Shown: positions 8,445 to 17,330 of the stretch, piece by piece | How positions within the stretch are numbered: position 1 is the stretch's first letter | Layout: every line of letters begins with the position of its first letter | Assembly: GCA_021774615.1 (NCBI GenBank) | Contig: JAJFIW010000036.1 | Span: 1-37,317, forward strand | Origin: Alphaproteobacteria bacterium | GTDB taxonomy: Bacteria; Pseudomonadota; Alphaproteobacteria; UBA1280; UBA6503 | Direction: 5' to 3' | Length of the DNA stretch: 37,317 nt | Program-made: the position numbers and the translations under genes | Notes under the pieces: generated by a model | What the model saw: the letters and a program-made list of their open reading frames with translations, nothing else | Told to the model about the DNA's origin: nothing | The model's database searches: none

Positions 8445-9617
8445 ATGAACGATGAAAATAAAAAAGACTTACCAGAACAAGATACTGCTGACCTGCTAGA
8501 CTCAATTGATATTGGGGGGCGTCTTGCAAAAGCTCGTAGGAAACGTAAACTAACGATTAATCAAGTTGCTGACCAAACTAAAATACGTACCGAAAATATT
8601 GCAGCACTTGAGGAAAATCGGTTTGATGACCTTCCTGAAGCTGTTTATGTGCGTTCTTTCCTTAAAGTGTACGGTAAATTTCTAGAGCTTGATACAGTTG
8701 AAATATTAGCAGATCTAAAGCGTTTAGGTGTTTTCCCTGAAGAAAATAATTTATCATTATCAACACCAGTAGAAGAGGGGGCCCTTCCGTCTATAAAAAC
8801 TATGGTAGCTGCCTTTATTGTTTTGTTGGCTGTGGGTGGCGTATGGCATAATGCACAAAGAATTAGCGAATTAACAAACCCTATTTTTAATGAGCAACCA
8901 GCACTAGTAGATGTAAAACCTATTATTGATGAGCTAAACCCACCTACCCCAGCAGAGGCTTTCCTTAAGCCTGACAACCTTGAGCAAGAAGTTACTGCAC
9001 AGCCAGTCGTAGCCCCTGCTGATGTTGAAAAATCTCCTGTTGCTCTTATTGCTAAAGATGTAGCAGAGGTTAAAGCACCTGTTGTTGAAAAAGCAGCTGT
9101 AGTTAAAAAAGTAGATGTAGTTAAAGAGCCTGTAGTTAAAACTGTTGCTGTTGCCGAACCTCCAAAAGAAAAGGGAGTTCGCCTATACGCTGAAAAAGAT
9201 GTGTGGCTCCATATTTACCGAAAAGGCAATAAAAAACCAATTTTTGCAAAAACACTAAAAGCTGGTAAGAGCTATGTGGTTTCTAAAAATGATTTGTTAG
9301 TTAATGTGGGGCTTCCTCCTGCTTTAATAATTTACGTTGATGGAGAGAAACTAGGCGTTAGCGGTATAGCTGACCGCAAAGTTCATGCCCTAAAGCTAGA
9401 GCCTGCTTATTTGAAAGATGTATATTTTGCGAAAAAAATGAATATGGCTCCAAACGTAGCAGCTGCTAAAACTAAAATTATTAAACCTAAGAAAACTATC
9501 GAAGTTAAGAAGGTTTCTGCTGAAATACCATCAGTTGAGATCAAAGAAGAAGTTGTGCGTATAGATAAGATAGTTGACCCTAAAGAAGAAGTAGAAGGCG
9601 TAAATAATGACCGTTAA
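8445..9617 (+). CDS. rodZ: RodZ-like cell-shape protein (HTH, one TM, DUF4115)
   Basis: RodZ links cytoplasmic MreB to the cell-wall elongation machinery. From the ATG at 8445 the protein has 390 residues. An HTH_25-type domain spans about 22-90 (GGRLAKARRKRKLTINQVADQ and later VYVRSFLKVYGKFL). One membrane helix lies at about 113-135. A Pro/Val/Ala/Lys-rich periplasmic linker follows, then a DUF4115 domain near 244-320 (VRLYAEKDVWLHIYRKG). A Lys-rich tail of about 70 residues after DUF4115 is an extra. An in-frame upstream start at 8370 lacks similarity and is not used. It overlaps hisS by 11 bases, echoing the rodZ-ispG-hisS order of enterobacteria without ispG. Confidence 0.85.
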   Translation: MNDENKKDLPEQDTADLLDSIDIGGRLAKARRKRKLTINQVADQTKIRTENIAALEENRFDDLPEAVYVRSFLKVYGKFLELDTVEILADLKRLGVFPEENNLSLSTPVEEGALPSIKTMVAAFIVLLAVGGVWHNAQRISELTNPIFNEQPALVDVKPIIDELNPPTPAEAFLKPDNLEQEVTAQPVVAPADVEKSPVALIAKDVAEVKAPVVEKAAVVKKVDVVKEPVVKTVAVAEPPKEKGVRLYAEKDVWLHIYRKGNKKPIFAKTLKAGKSYVVSKNDLLVNVGLPPALIIYVDGEKLGVSGIADRKVHALKLEPAYLKDVYFAKKMNMAPNVAAAKTKIIKPKKTIEVKKVSAEIPSVEIKEEVVRIDKIVDPKEEVEGVNNDR

Positions 9618-10896
9618 TCAGACTGCTGCACAAAAGAGTAAATCTCGCCAGATTCTACAGCCAGTACGCGGTACGCATGATTCATTGCCAGATAACTCTC
9701 GTAGGTTTCGCCATATTGAGCAAACTGCTATTGAAATTTTTGGGAAATATGGTTTTGGTGAAATAAGAACCCCAATTTTTGAATTCACAGAAATTTTTAG
9801 CCGCAATGTTGGCGACTCGACCGATATTGTAACTAAAGAAATGTATAACTTTGAAGATAGAGGCGGGGAGCCTTTAACCCTTCGCCCTGAGGGTACAGCC
9901 CCTGTGGTACGTGCTTATTACTCGTCTGGGTTAAAGAAAGATTTACCGTTAAAGCTTTGTTATGTGGGTACTCCTATGTTTCGTTACGAGCGCCCACAAA
10001 AGGGTCGCCTGCGCCAGCATCACCAGATAGGCGCTGAAATTTTTGGTGTTTCTGATGCGATGGCAGAAGTGGAAATGCTAAGTATGGCTTTTAATTTATT
10101 AAAAAAGCTTAATATCTCAGATAATTTATATGTACAGATAAATTCGTTAGGTGACAGCAAAGACCGTGCTTACTACCGTGAAGAATTGCTCGAATATTTG
10201 CGCCCTCATCATAAGGACTTGTCTGCCGAATCCCAAACACGGTTAGAACGCAACCCTTTACGAATTTTAGACTCTAAAGACAAAGGGGACCAAGAACTGA
10301 TAGCAAATGCACCAAAGATGTTTGATTTTCTTTCTCCAGCTTCAAAAAACCATTTTGAAAAAGTTCAAGCAGGATTAGACAGCTTGGGTATTAATTGGCA
10401 GATAAACCATAATTTAGTGCGTGGTTTGGACTATTACACACATACTGTTTTTGAAATCCATAGTGAAGACTTTGGCTCACAAAGCCAAATTCTTTCAGGT
10501 GGTCGCTATAATGGGCTTATTGCACAAATGGGTGGGGATGATGTCCCTGCGATAGGTTTTGGTTGTGGGATTGAGCGCCTAGAAAGCTTAATGCCAAAAC
10601 TTGTTGATGATACTCGACCTGTTGCAATAGTTTCTGCTGGCTTATCAGCACGAGTTGAAAGCTTAAAAATTGCTGAAAAGCTTAGAAACAAAGGTATAAG
10701 TGTTGCCTTTCCTTTAGAAGAGGCAAGCTTTAAAAACCAGTTCAAAAAGGCAAATAAAGCAAACGCAGTTTTTACCTTAATAATGGGTGAAGATGAATTT
10801 GCCAGCGGCATTTGTGGTGTTAAAGATATGGAAACAGGTGAGCAGCATAATATTGGATTAACAGAAGTTGTCTCGTTTGTATCGGAAAGGATTTAG
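9607..10896 (+). CDS. hisS: Histidyl-tRNA synthetase
   Basis: Class II synthetase of 429 residues that charges tRNA-His. It begins with the RGTHD segment (PVRGTHDSLP). Motif 2 is in MFRYERPQKGRLRQHHQIGAE with its conserved Arg. The histidine A motif LVRGLDYYTHTVFE lies near residues 270-283, and motif 3 follows as GFGCGIERLE. A C-terminal anticodon-binding domain completes it. GAAGG about ten bases ahead of the ATG supports the start. The gene lies between rodZ (overlap) and hemA (two-base gap), so the three are probably cotranscribed. Confidence 0.96.
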   Translation: MTVNQTAAQKSKSRQILQPVRGTHDSLPDNSRRFRHIEQTAIEIFGKYGFGEIRTPIFEFTEIFSRNVGDSTDIVTKEMYNFEDRGGEPLTLRPEGTAPVVRAYYSSGLKKDLPLKLCYVGTPMFRYERPQKGRLRQHHQIGAEIFGVSDAMAEVEMLSMAFNLLKKLNISDNLYVQINSLGDSKDRAYYREELLEYLRPHHKDLSAESQTRLERNPLRILDSKDKGDQELIANAPKMFDFLSPASKNHFEKVQAGLDSLGINWQINHNLVRGLDYYTHTVFEIHSEDFGSQSQILSGGRYNGLIAQMGGDDVPAIGFGCGIERLESLMPKLVDDTRPVAIVSAGLSARVESLKIAEKLRNKGISVAFPLEEASFKNQFKKANKANAVFTLIMGEDEFASGICGVKDMETGEQHNIGLTEVVSFVSERI

Positions 10897-10898
10897 GC

Positions 10899-12128
10899 TT
10901 GTCTTCTTGTGGCAGGAGTTTTGTATACGGCGTGCAACATGATACTTGTCCTTTAGAAATAAGGGAAGCTTTAGCCCGGGTAGATGTTGATGGTGTTAAT
11001 AGCTATCTAAAAGAAGCAGGTGTTGTAGAAAGCATGGTTTTATCTACATGCAACCGTTATGAGATTTATGGTTATAGTGAAGAGAAACAAGAAAAACAAA
11101 ATGATTTTTTCTCTGCTAAACTGGCTGACATGGCGGGTGTTCGGGCCTCTGACTTACAACATCACCTATTTCATAAGACTGATGAGAGCATGTTGCGCCA
11201 TGGCTTTGGTGTGGCAGCTTCTATCCATTCTATGGTCGTTGGAGAGCCGCAAATTCTTGGTCAAATGAAACAAGCATGGCAAGAAAGCAGAAGCAAAGGC
11301 CATACTGGCACTTACTTAGATAGATTTGCTAATACAGCATTTAAGGTCGGCAAACGGGTACGAACTGAGACTGCCATTGCTGCACAAGCAGTGTCGGTGG
11401 CATCGGTAGCGGTTAAATTATCCAAGAATATTTATGGTAACCTTGGAAAAGTCAATGCTCTATTAATTGGGGCTGGCGATATGTGCGAAAATGCAGCACA
11501 GCACTTAAAGTCTTCTGGAGTTGGCAGCATTACTATTTGTAACCGCAGCTTGTCCCGAGCAAAAGACCTGGCAGGGCGTTTTGATGCTAACATTATTCCG
11601 TTCCAAGATATTTCTTCGGCGATTACTCGTGCCGATATGATTATAACCTCAACTGCTAGCCGTGGTTATGTTGTTAGTAAAGACATGGCAGCACAAGCGC
11701 TGCTTAGTCGTAAACAACAACCATTATTATTTATAGATATGGCGGTACCCAGAGATGTGGACCCTTTAGTACATACCCTTGAAAATTGCTACGTTTATGA
11801 TATGGATAGCTTAGGGAAACTTGCAGCAAAGTCGCAAAAGAAGCGTCAATCCTCTATTGGTGAAGCACAACGTATTATTAATGAAGAAGTTAATTGCTTT
11901 ATGCGTTGGCAACAAGCACGCCAGCAAGCTGTTGTTATTAAAAGTTTACGTGATAATTTTTACCAAATCCGTGAGGACATTTTAGCTAAAGGGCTAAACA
12001 GCGATGAGGCAACTAGGCTATTAGTTAATAAAATTTTACATACACCACTATCATTTCTTCGAGATGGAAAAGGTGATAAACAGACTGTAGATACGCTTAA
12101 AAAGCTATTTGATTTAGATAAAATATAG
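10899..12128 (+). CDS. hemA: Glutamyl-tRNA reductase (C5-pathway HemA)
   Basis: NADPH-dependent reduction of Glu-tRNA to glutamate-1-semialdehyde, the first step of C5 tetrapyrrole synthesis. It has 409 residues. The catalytic Cys is C51 in STCNRYEIY. SIHSMVVGEPQILGQMKQAW follows, and the NADPH site is LLIGAGDMCENAAQHL. A C-terminal dimerisation helix region is present. The start is TTG at 10899, two bases after the hisS stop, with AAAGGA upstream. It is followed by prfA and prmC, the classic hemA-prfA-prmC order. Presence in an otherwise alphaproteobacterial-looking genome is unusual, because most of that class use 5-aminolevulinate synthase. Confidence 0.95.
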   Translation: MSSCGRSFVYGVQHDTCPLEIREALARVDVDGVNSYLKEAGVVESMVLSTCNRYEIYGYSEEKQEKQNDFFSAKLADMAGVRASDLQHHLFHKTDESMLRHGFGVAASIHSMVVGEPQILGQMKQAWQESRSKGHTGTYLDRFANTAFKVGKRVRTETAIAAQAVSVASVAVKLSKNIYGNLGKVNALLIGAGDMCENAAQHLKSSGVGSITICNRSLSRAKDLAGRFDANIIPFQDISSAITRADMIITSTASRGYVVSKDMAAQALLSRKQQPLLFIDMAVPRDVDPLVHTLENCYVYDMDSLGKLAAKSQKKRQSSIGEAQRIINEEVNCFMRWQQARQQAVVIKSLRDNFYQIREDILAKGLNSDEATRLLVNKILHTPLSFLRDGKGDKQTVDTLKKLFDLDKI

Positions 12129-12164
12129 CCGTTTAACTTTGTATTTAGATGGTTAAACGGCTAT
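12125..12164 (+). terminator. long inverted repeat at the hemA stop codon
   Basis: A perfect 13-bp inverted repeat (ATAGCCGTTTAAC at 12125-12137, complement at 12152-12164) includes the hemA TAG stop. The 14-base loop is long and no T-tract follows, so an intrinsic terminator, an attenuator or an mRNA-stabilising hairpin are all possible. Confidence 0.5.
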
Positions 12165-12165
12165 A

Positions 12166-12185
12166 GTCACAAATTGTTTTGTGAC
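12166..12185 (+). repeat. second hairpin between hemA and prfA
   Basis: GTCACAAA (12166-12173) pairs perfectly with TTTGTGAC (12178-12185) across a TTGT tetraloop, one base after the preceding hairpin. The two in tandem occupy most of the 103-base hemA-prfA gap. Confidence 0.6.
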
Positions 12186-12231
12186 CCACTTTGCGTAGTC
12201 TATTAAATACTATAAAGGACAATTAATCAGA

Positions 12232-13311
12232 ATGAATATTATTCCAAAACTTGAAGCAATTTCAGCTCGTTATGAGCGGTTATCACAAGATTTAAGTAAG
12301 CCCGATGCTGTAGATGATATGGAAAAATTTACTAACCTTAATAAAGAATATGCAGAATTAACACCAGTTGTTGAGTCTTATAAAGAGTATCAAAAGCTAT
12401 TAAAAGAAAAAGAAGGCTTAGAGCAAATGCTTGGCTCTGATGACAATGATGATGAAATGCGAGAAATGGCCGAGCTTGAATTAAAGGAACTAAGCGAGAA
12501 AATCCCAGAAGCAGAGGAAAGTATAAAATTTTCTTTAGTACCAAAAGATGAGAACGATGACCGTAACGTTATTTTAGAAGTACGCGCTGGTACTGGTGGT
12601 GATGAAGCTGCATTATTTGCTGCTGATTTATATAGGATGTATATTATGTCGGCAGAACGAAAAGGCTGGAAAATAGAAGAGCTTTCTCGTAGTGATACAC
12701 CATTGGGCGGCCTTCGTGAGGTAGTTACGATGATTAAAGGTAAAGGTGCTTACGCACATTTTAAATTTGAGTCTGGTGTGCACCGTGTACAACGTGTACC
12801 TGATACAGAAACACAAGGGCGTATCCACACTTCAGCATGTACTGTAGCAGTACTACCAGAAGCAGAAGAGGTTGACGTTAACATTGAAGCAAAAGATATT
12901 CGTATTGATGTTTTCCGAGCATCAGGGCCTGGTGGACAATCGGTAAACACTACCGACTCTGCTGTACGTATTACCCATTTACCAACTGGTGTTGTTGTAA
13001 GCTCGCAAGATGAAAAATCGCAACATAAAAATAAAGAGAAGGGGATGAAAATCCTCCGTGCACGGGTGCTTGACCTTGAACGGTCACGAATAGATAAAGA
13101 ACGTTCAGATGATCGCCGTAGCCAAGTTGGTAGTGGTGACAGATCCGAGCGTATCCGTACGTATAATTACCCACAAGGACGGGTGTCTGACCATCGTATT
13201 AATATGACAATCTATAGCCTTGATGCTTTCATGAATGGCGATATAGACGAAATGATACATAGCTTAAGTCGTGAAGACCAAGCGCAAAAACTTTCTAATA
13301 TAGAAGAATAG
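12232..13311 (+). CDS. prfA: Peptide chain release factor 1
   Basis: RF1 ends translation at UAA and UAG. At 359 residues it has the standard length. The GGQ motif is at residues 234-236 in SGPGGQSVNTTDSAVR. The stop-codon-recognition tripeptide is PDT at 190-192, a PxT form that marks RF1 and not RF2. AAAGGAC precedes the ATG. The downstream prmC would methylate the Gln of GGQ. Two hairpins separate it from hemA, so it may be partly uncoupled from that gene. Confidence 0.97.
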   Translation: MNIIPKLEAISARYERLSQDLSKPDAVDDMEKFTNLNKEYAELTPVVESYKEYQKLLKEKEGLEQMLGSDDNDDEMREMAELELKELSEKIPEAEESIKFSLVPKDENDDRNVILEVRAGTGGDEAALFAADLYRMYIMSAERKGWKIEELSRSDTPLGGLREVVTMIKGKGAYAHFKFESGVHRVQRVPDTETQGRIHTSACTVAVLPEAEEVDVNIEAKDIRIDVFRASGPGGQSVNTTDSAVRITHLPTGVVVSSQDEKSQHKNKEKGMKILRARVLDLERSRIDKERSDDRRSQVGSGDRSERIRTYNYPQGRVSDHRINMTIYSLDAFMNGDIDEMIHSLSREDQAQKLSNIEE

Positions 13312-13313
13312 TT

Positions 13314-14168
13314 TTGTTAACATACCAACAAGCATTATTAGAAACATCAGCACGTTTACGTGATGCGGGCAGCTCTACGCCTGAGCTTGATGCAATGTTA
13401 CTTTTAGTTAAAGCAACTGGTAAAAATAAAATTCATCTTTATACATACCCTAAAATGTCTATAAATAACGAAGTGTATAATATTTTTGAAGAGCTTGTGG
13501 GGCGGCGTGAAAAAGCCGAACCAATGGCATATATTTTAGGCGAGAAAGAATTTTGGGATATTACATTACAAGTAAATAGCGGTGTATTAATCCCACGTCC
13601 TGATACTGAAATTCTAGTAGAAGCTGTATTAGAGAATATTGCAGATAAAAATAAACCTCTGAAGATATGTGACTTAGGAACTGGAAGCGGGGCTATTGTT
13701 TTATCTCTTTTAAATAGTTTACCCAATGCAACTGCTATAGGGGCTGATATTAGTGATACTGCATTAACATGTGCTACTAATAATTCAAAAACTATTGGTT
13801 TAGCTGATAGAGTTAGATTTATTAATAGTTGCTGGTTTGACAATATAGCTGAGAATGGTTTTGATATAATAGTATCGAACCCACCATATATACCTAGTGC
13901 AGATATGGCAGGGTTAATGCGAGATGTTATCCACTACGAACCTTCTTTGGCTTTAGATGGTGGTGACGATGGCCTGACCGCTTACCGAGAAATTATTAAA
14001 TCAGCTCCAGACAAATTGGTTGTAGATGGTTTTTTAGGGTTAGAGGTTGGGGTTAATCAGGCTGATGACGTTGCTAACCTAATGAAGCAGAGTGGTAATT
14101 GGCATAATATTAAAACCCATAAAGACTTAGCAGGTATCGAACGGGTTGTATGTGGTTATAGTAAATAG
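13314..14168 (+). CDS. prmC: Release factor glutamine methyltransferase (PrmC/HemK)
   Basis: Methylates the Gln of the GGQ motif in release factors using SAM. It has 284 residues. The N-terminal helical domain contains the AEPMAYILGEKEFW segment. Motif I is CDLGTGSGAIVLSLL, and the catalytic NPPY is at 189-192 within IVSNPPYIPSADM. The start is TTG at 13314, two bases after the prfA stop. Coupling to prfA translation is likely because the ribosome site is weak. Confidence 0.95.
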   Translation: MLTYQQALLETSARLRDAGSSTPELDAMLLLVKATGKNKIHLYTYPKMSINNEVYNIFEELVGRREKAEPMAYILGEKEFWDITLQVNSGVLIPRPDTEILVEAVLENIADKNKPLKICDLGTGSGAIVLSLLNSLPNATAIGADISDTALTCATNNSKTIGLADRVRFINSCWFDNIAENGFDIIVSNPPYIPSADMAGLMRDVIHYEPSLALDGGDDGLTAYREIIKSAPDKLVVDGFLGLEVGVNQADDVANLMKQSGNWHNIKTHKDLAGIERVVCGYSK

Positions 14169-14242
14169 TTGGTTATATTTATTTGCAGTGGTATGCTTAA
14201 CAACATAATTAAAATATGATTCCAAATGAGAAAAATAGAAGA

Positions 14243-14905
14243 ATGAACCGTTTATTAATAAGTACACGTTTTTTTATCCCCACTATGCTAGCTATTGCTT
14301 TGGGTGGTTGTTTCGGTGAATACAGAGACAATATGGCGCCTGCAACTTTAGGCAGCGTTTCCAAGGCTTATGATGTTTACGTCGCTGAAATAGAAAAGAA
14401 GTGGAAACACGAAGAGATAATTTTTAATTTCTCAAACTTTGTTGACCGTAGAGTCCCATCTTCTATGAGCACATATAAAACTGGTGCTGTTATCCATACT
14501 TATGACTCTGATGTTCTTCCTGGGCAAGCACCAGGCTATATTCGTTCGGTGATGGAGCAAATTATCCAGCCTGATAGAGAATCTATAAACCAAATAGAAG
14601 AACTACAGTTAGCATTTGAATTGCGAGATATGGATATGCGTATCCTTGAGGGGAATTTTATCTCTGGGGAATTTGGTCGTTATTACATACGAGTAGAAGC
14701 AGATGTTAAAGTGTCAGATAACTATGGAAATATATTAGTAAACAAACCTTATAAGGTTGAGTACCAAACAATGCGCCAAGCTTTTAGTGGCCACCATCCC
14801 TCTATCGATGAGGATTGGTCCAATATGATGTTTTCAACAAGAAAAGCAATTAAGGTTCTTACTTATGAAATAGTTGAAGATACAATCAATGGTAAAACTA
14901 ACTAA
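14243..14905 (+). CDS. Predicted lipoprotein of unknown function
   Basis: 220 residues with a type II signal peptide: a basic start (MNRLLISTR), a hydrophobic stretch and the lipobox LGGC with the Cys at 23. The mature part is mixed alpha/beta without a motif that I recognise. YYIRVEADVKVSDNYG is the most family-like segment and recalls YajG-type lipoproteins only loosely. An in-frame ATG at 14216 is an alternative start that lengthens the n-region. It follows prmC by 74 bases and is closed by a strong hairpin. Confidence 0.7.
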   Translation: MNRLLISTRFFIPTMLAIALGGCFGEYRDNMAPATLGSVSKAYDVYVAEIEKKWKHEEIIFNFSNFVDRRVPSSMSTYKTGAVIHTYDSDVLPGQAPGYIRSVMEQIIQPDRESINQIEELQLAFELRDMDMRILEGNFISGEFGRYYIRVEADVKVSDNYGNILVNKPYKVEYQTMRQAFSGHHPSIDEDWSNMMFSTRKAIKVLTYEIVEDTINGKTN

Positions 14906-14931
14906 GTAATTTTTCCTTATATCTAAAAGTA

Positions 14932-14964
14932 AGAAATCCCTCAGCACAATGCTGAGGGATTTCT
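14932..14964. terminator. hairpin between the lipoprotein gene and the helicase
   Basis: A perfect 14-bp stem (AGAAATCCCTCAGC at 14932-14945, complement at 14951-14964) has a 5-base loop. It lies between two convergent genes. The plus-strand tail has few T's, while the minus-strand tail (CTTACTTTTAG) is richer in T, so it may serve the helicase as well. Confidence 0.7.
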
Positions 14965-15006
14965 CGTTCGAGATAGTAAGAAAGATAGGTCTAGTAGTGG
15001 TTGCAG

Positions 15007-16953
15007 CTATGCTGCTTTTCTATTATGCCTATTTCTTCTATCTTTTTTAGCCTTCTTAGCCTTTGCAGGCTTTTGAAGTTCAGCTTGCTGAGAAGGTGTA
15101 GGGATATCATCCCAACCATTAGCAAGAACTTCTTTAATAACCTTATCTGTTACGGTACTAACTTGCTGCAAGAAATAAAACTTCTTATCAGCTGCTTCTA
15201 TAAGGTTAAAAGGAGTCCCAACAATTAAAGTACCATCTTCAGGAGCGGCACCATTTCTTGATAACATGCGCCTGTTTCCAGTCATATCAACAGCATATTG
15301 GCCTTCAACCTGCCATACTCCATAAACCCAGAACCCACTAAAAACACTAGCGAGGATGTCCTTTTCTTTGTTAACGGTTGCAAAGCTAGTGAATGGTGTT
15401 ACACCCATTTGCTCGCATAGTGCGTTATATAAATCAAGAGCACGATAAAAGCGGCGAGGAATAATTCCTTGTTCTTCCATCCACTTTTCTGGGTCTTCTT
15501 TAGGGTTTATTTCCAGCTCAGTTTGAGTGTCTACGAAAAGATCTCTCTGTAAGAAGAAGTCATTATCGTGGGCTTTCCGCATTGCTTTGAATGCATCATT
15601 TGAAGTGTCATAAATGGATTTACCCATGCTAGCTACTGCTACCATTACAAGTATATCTGCCAATACTCCGCGTTGGATTGCTTCATAAAGCATGCGGGCA
15701 TAGGTAGGGTCAACAGGGAAAGTTACCATTTTCTCGCCAATTTTACTTAGTTTGCCATTTTTACTCAAGGCACCAAGCATGGTTAGGCGTTTTCGTGATG
15801 CTGCAATCTGTGCTGGTGGTGGTGCATCAATCCATTCCATCTTATCAGGGTTAAAGCCACCTTTTGCTAGTTGTAGGACAATGTTATCTAACTGGCTTGT
15901 GTGGATATCGGGTTTACGAAATTTCTTGCGTTTACCCATAGGCATGCCAACAAGGTAGTATTCTCCATGGTTTGTACGGCCGCAACGCCCTTGTACTTGA
16001 AGGCAATCAGCCTTAGACGTATTTCCCATAATTAAACCGCGTACACCACATTGGTCAACTGTTGAGCGGCGTTCTAAGCCAAAGTCAATAACTACATCTA
16101 GATCAGGAATAGTAATTGATGTTTTGGCAATGTTTGTTGCTATTACTACTTTTGGTTTTCCATAGTCAGTCTTAAAAACTCTGTCTCTATCGCCTTTTGA
16201 TAAATCGGCATAAAGCGGGAGTATTTCGACACCAAGGTCTTCAGACTCAACCATATCGCACCAGTGTAGTACCTCACGGACACCAGGTAGGACAATTAGA
16301 ATGTTCTTGTCCTCTATTACAGAAGTTCTAACTCTATCCATTACGTCATCTTCATGGATAAGGTTATCAACAATAGGAAAGGTTCTTCCTTTTATATGAG
16401 TATGAGGAATTTCCCCACCTAATATAGGAGTAAGCCAGGCTTGTAAGCGTTCAACATCTGCAGTTGCAGATGAAAATACCAGTCTAAACTTAGCACCATT
16501 TTTAATGCGTTCTAGTAGTACTGCTACTAAGGCATCAATGTTTACACTACGTTCGTGGTGCTCATCGATGATAATAACAGAGTCCTCACCGTCAGGAATA
16601 CCATGCCCATGTACTTCTTGGGCTAGTTGCAAGCCATCGGTTATAAAGGTAACCTTGGTATTTGCGCTAGTTTCCTTAAGTAAGCTAGACATATAGCCTA
16701 CATGTTGGCCAACTTGTGTATCAAGGGTAGATGCAACAAATTCAGCTACCGATGTTGCTGCTGTAATGCGTGGTTGTGTATTACGAGTAACTTTGTATCC
16801 AGCATTAAAAAGCATATGGGCAAGCCCAGTGCTTTTACCACTGCCAGTTTCCCCTGTTAAAATAGATACTTGATTGTATCTTATCATGGCTAGAATTTCT
16901 TCTACATGGTTAGAAACAGGCAAATCTGGAGGAAAGCTAGTTTTTATAGTCAT
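15007..16953 (-). CDS. HrpA/HrpB-type DEAH RNA helicase with a DEHH box
   Basis: Superfamily 2 RNA helicase of 648 residues. Walker A is GETGSGKST at 34-42. The Walker B box reads DEHH at 130-133 (IIIDEHHERSVN), where HrpA has DEAH and HrpB has DEFH. SSATA is motif III, and VQGRCGRTNHGEYY is motif VI. Winged-helix and HA2-like parts follow (QIAASRKRLTMLGAL). The protein is shorter than HrpB (about 800) and HrpA (about 1300), and ends in a Lys/Arg-rich tail that may bind RNA. The ATG at 16953 has GGGAG upstream. It is flanked by gaps on both sides and looks monocistronic. Confidence 0.85.
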   Translation of the reverse strand: MTIKTSFPPDLPVSNHVEEILAMIRYNQVSILTGETGSGKSTGLAHMLFNAGYKVTRNTQPRITAATSVAEFVASTLDTQVGQHVGYMSSLLKETSANTKVTFITDGLQLAQEVHGHGIPDGEDSVIIIDEHHERSVNIDALVAVLLERIKNGAKFRLVFSSATADVERLQAWLTPILGGEIPHTHIKGRTFPIVDNLIHEDDVMDRVRTSVIEDKNILIVLPGVREVLHWCDMVESEDLGVEILPLYADLSKGDRDRVFKTDYGKPKVVIATNIAKTSITIPDLDVVIDFGLERRSTVDQCGVRGLIMGNTSKADCLQVQGRCGRTNHGEYYLVGMPMGKRKKFRKPDIHTSQLDNIVLQLAKGGFNPDKMEWIDAPPPAQIAASRKRLTMLGALSKNGKLSKIGEKMVTFPVDPTYARMLYEAIQRGVLADILVMVAVASMGKSIYDTSNDAFKAMRKAHDNDFFLQRDLFVDTQTELEINPKEDPEKWMEEQGIIPRRFYRALDLYNALCEQMGVTPFTSFATVNKEKDILASVFSGFWVYGVWQVEGQYAVDMTGNRRMLSRNGAAPEDGTLIVGTPFNLIEAADKKFYFLQQVSTVTDKVIKEVLANGWDDIPTPSQQAELQKPAKAKKAKKDRRNRHNRKAA

Positions 16954-17330
16954 AATAACTCCCAAGAGAAAGGGGGAAAGAAAAAAATAATAAGAAAATA
17001 ATAAGAAAAGGAAACCTCAAAAAAGAGGGGTGATATTATTACGTATTACAATTCATTTATACCTTTACTTGAGGGCTGTTGCAAGCGTGGTTTTGTATAC
17101 TTTGTTATATTTTATTATTGCTATTGTCCTTTGTCATACAGCAGATATCTTTCATTTGTGGGCTGCTGCAAGTGAATTTCTTTTGTTATATTGGTGTAAT
17201 CTTTTTTATAAACAAAATGTTATGGCTTAATACTAATCTATAAAATTAATATATCTACAGATAGTTTATATTCCATTACATGTTTATTCTTCCTAAAATT
17301 AGATAGATAGATCTAAGGAGGATACTTTTT
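16954..17330. other. helicase / chemotaxis divergent intergenic region
   Basis: 377 bases without a convincing gene. Near the helicase, AATAATAAGAA recurs in tandem (about 16986-17009), and CCTC-AAAAAA-GAGG forms a small hairpin at 17015-17028. Further on, an imperfect direct repeat is seen: GGCTGTTGCAAGCG at 17073 and GGCTGCTGCAAGTG at 17161, each followed within 20 to 30 bases by TTTGTTATATT. A hydrophobic 66-codon frame (17030-17230) spans these repeats but has no proper ribosome site. The end carries the strong ribosome site TAAGGAGGA of the STAS gene. Confidence 0.6.

Noticed and set aside
8645-8977. 110-codon minus-strand frame within rodZ
   Set aside because: Antisense to a well-supported gene, with no ribosome site and no recognisable domain.
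17030-17230. hydrophobic 66-codon frame upstream of the STAS gene
   Set aside because: The GTG start abuts a GAGGG run too closely for a ribosome site, and the hydrophobicity follows from T-rich DNA. It could only be revived by conservation.
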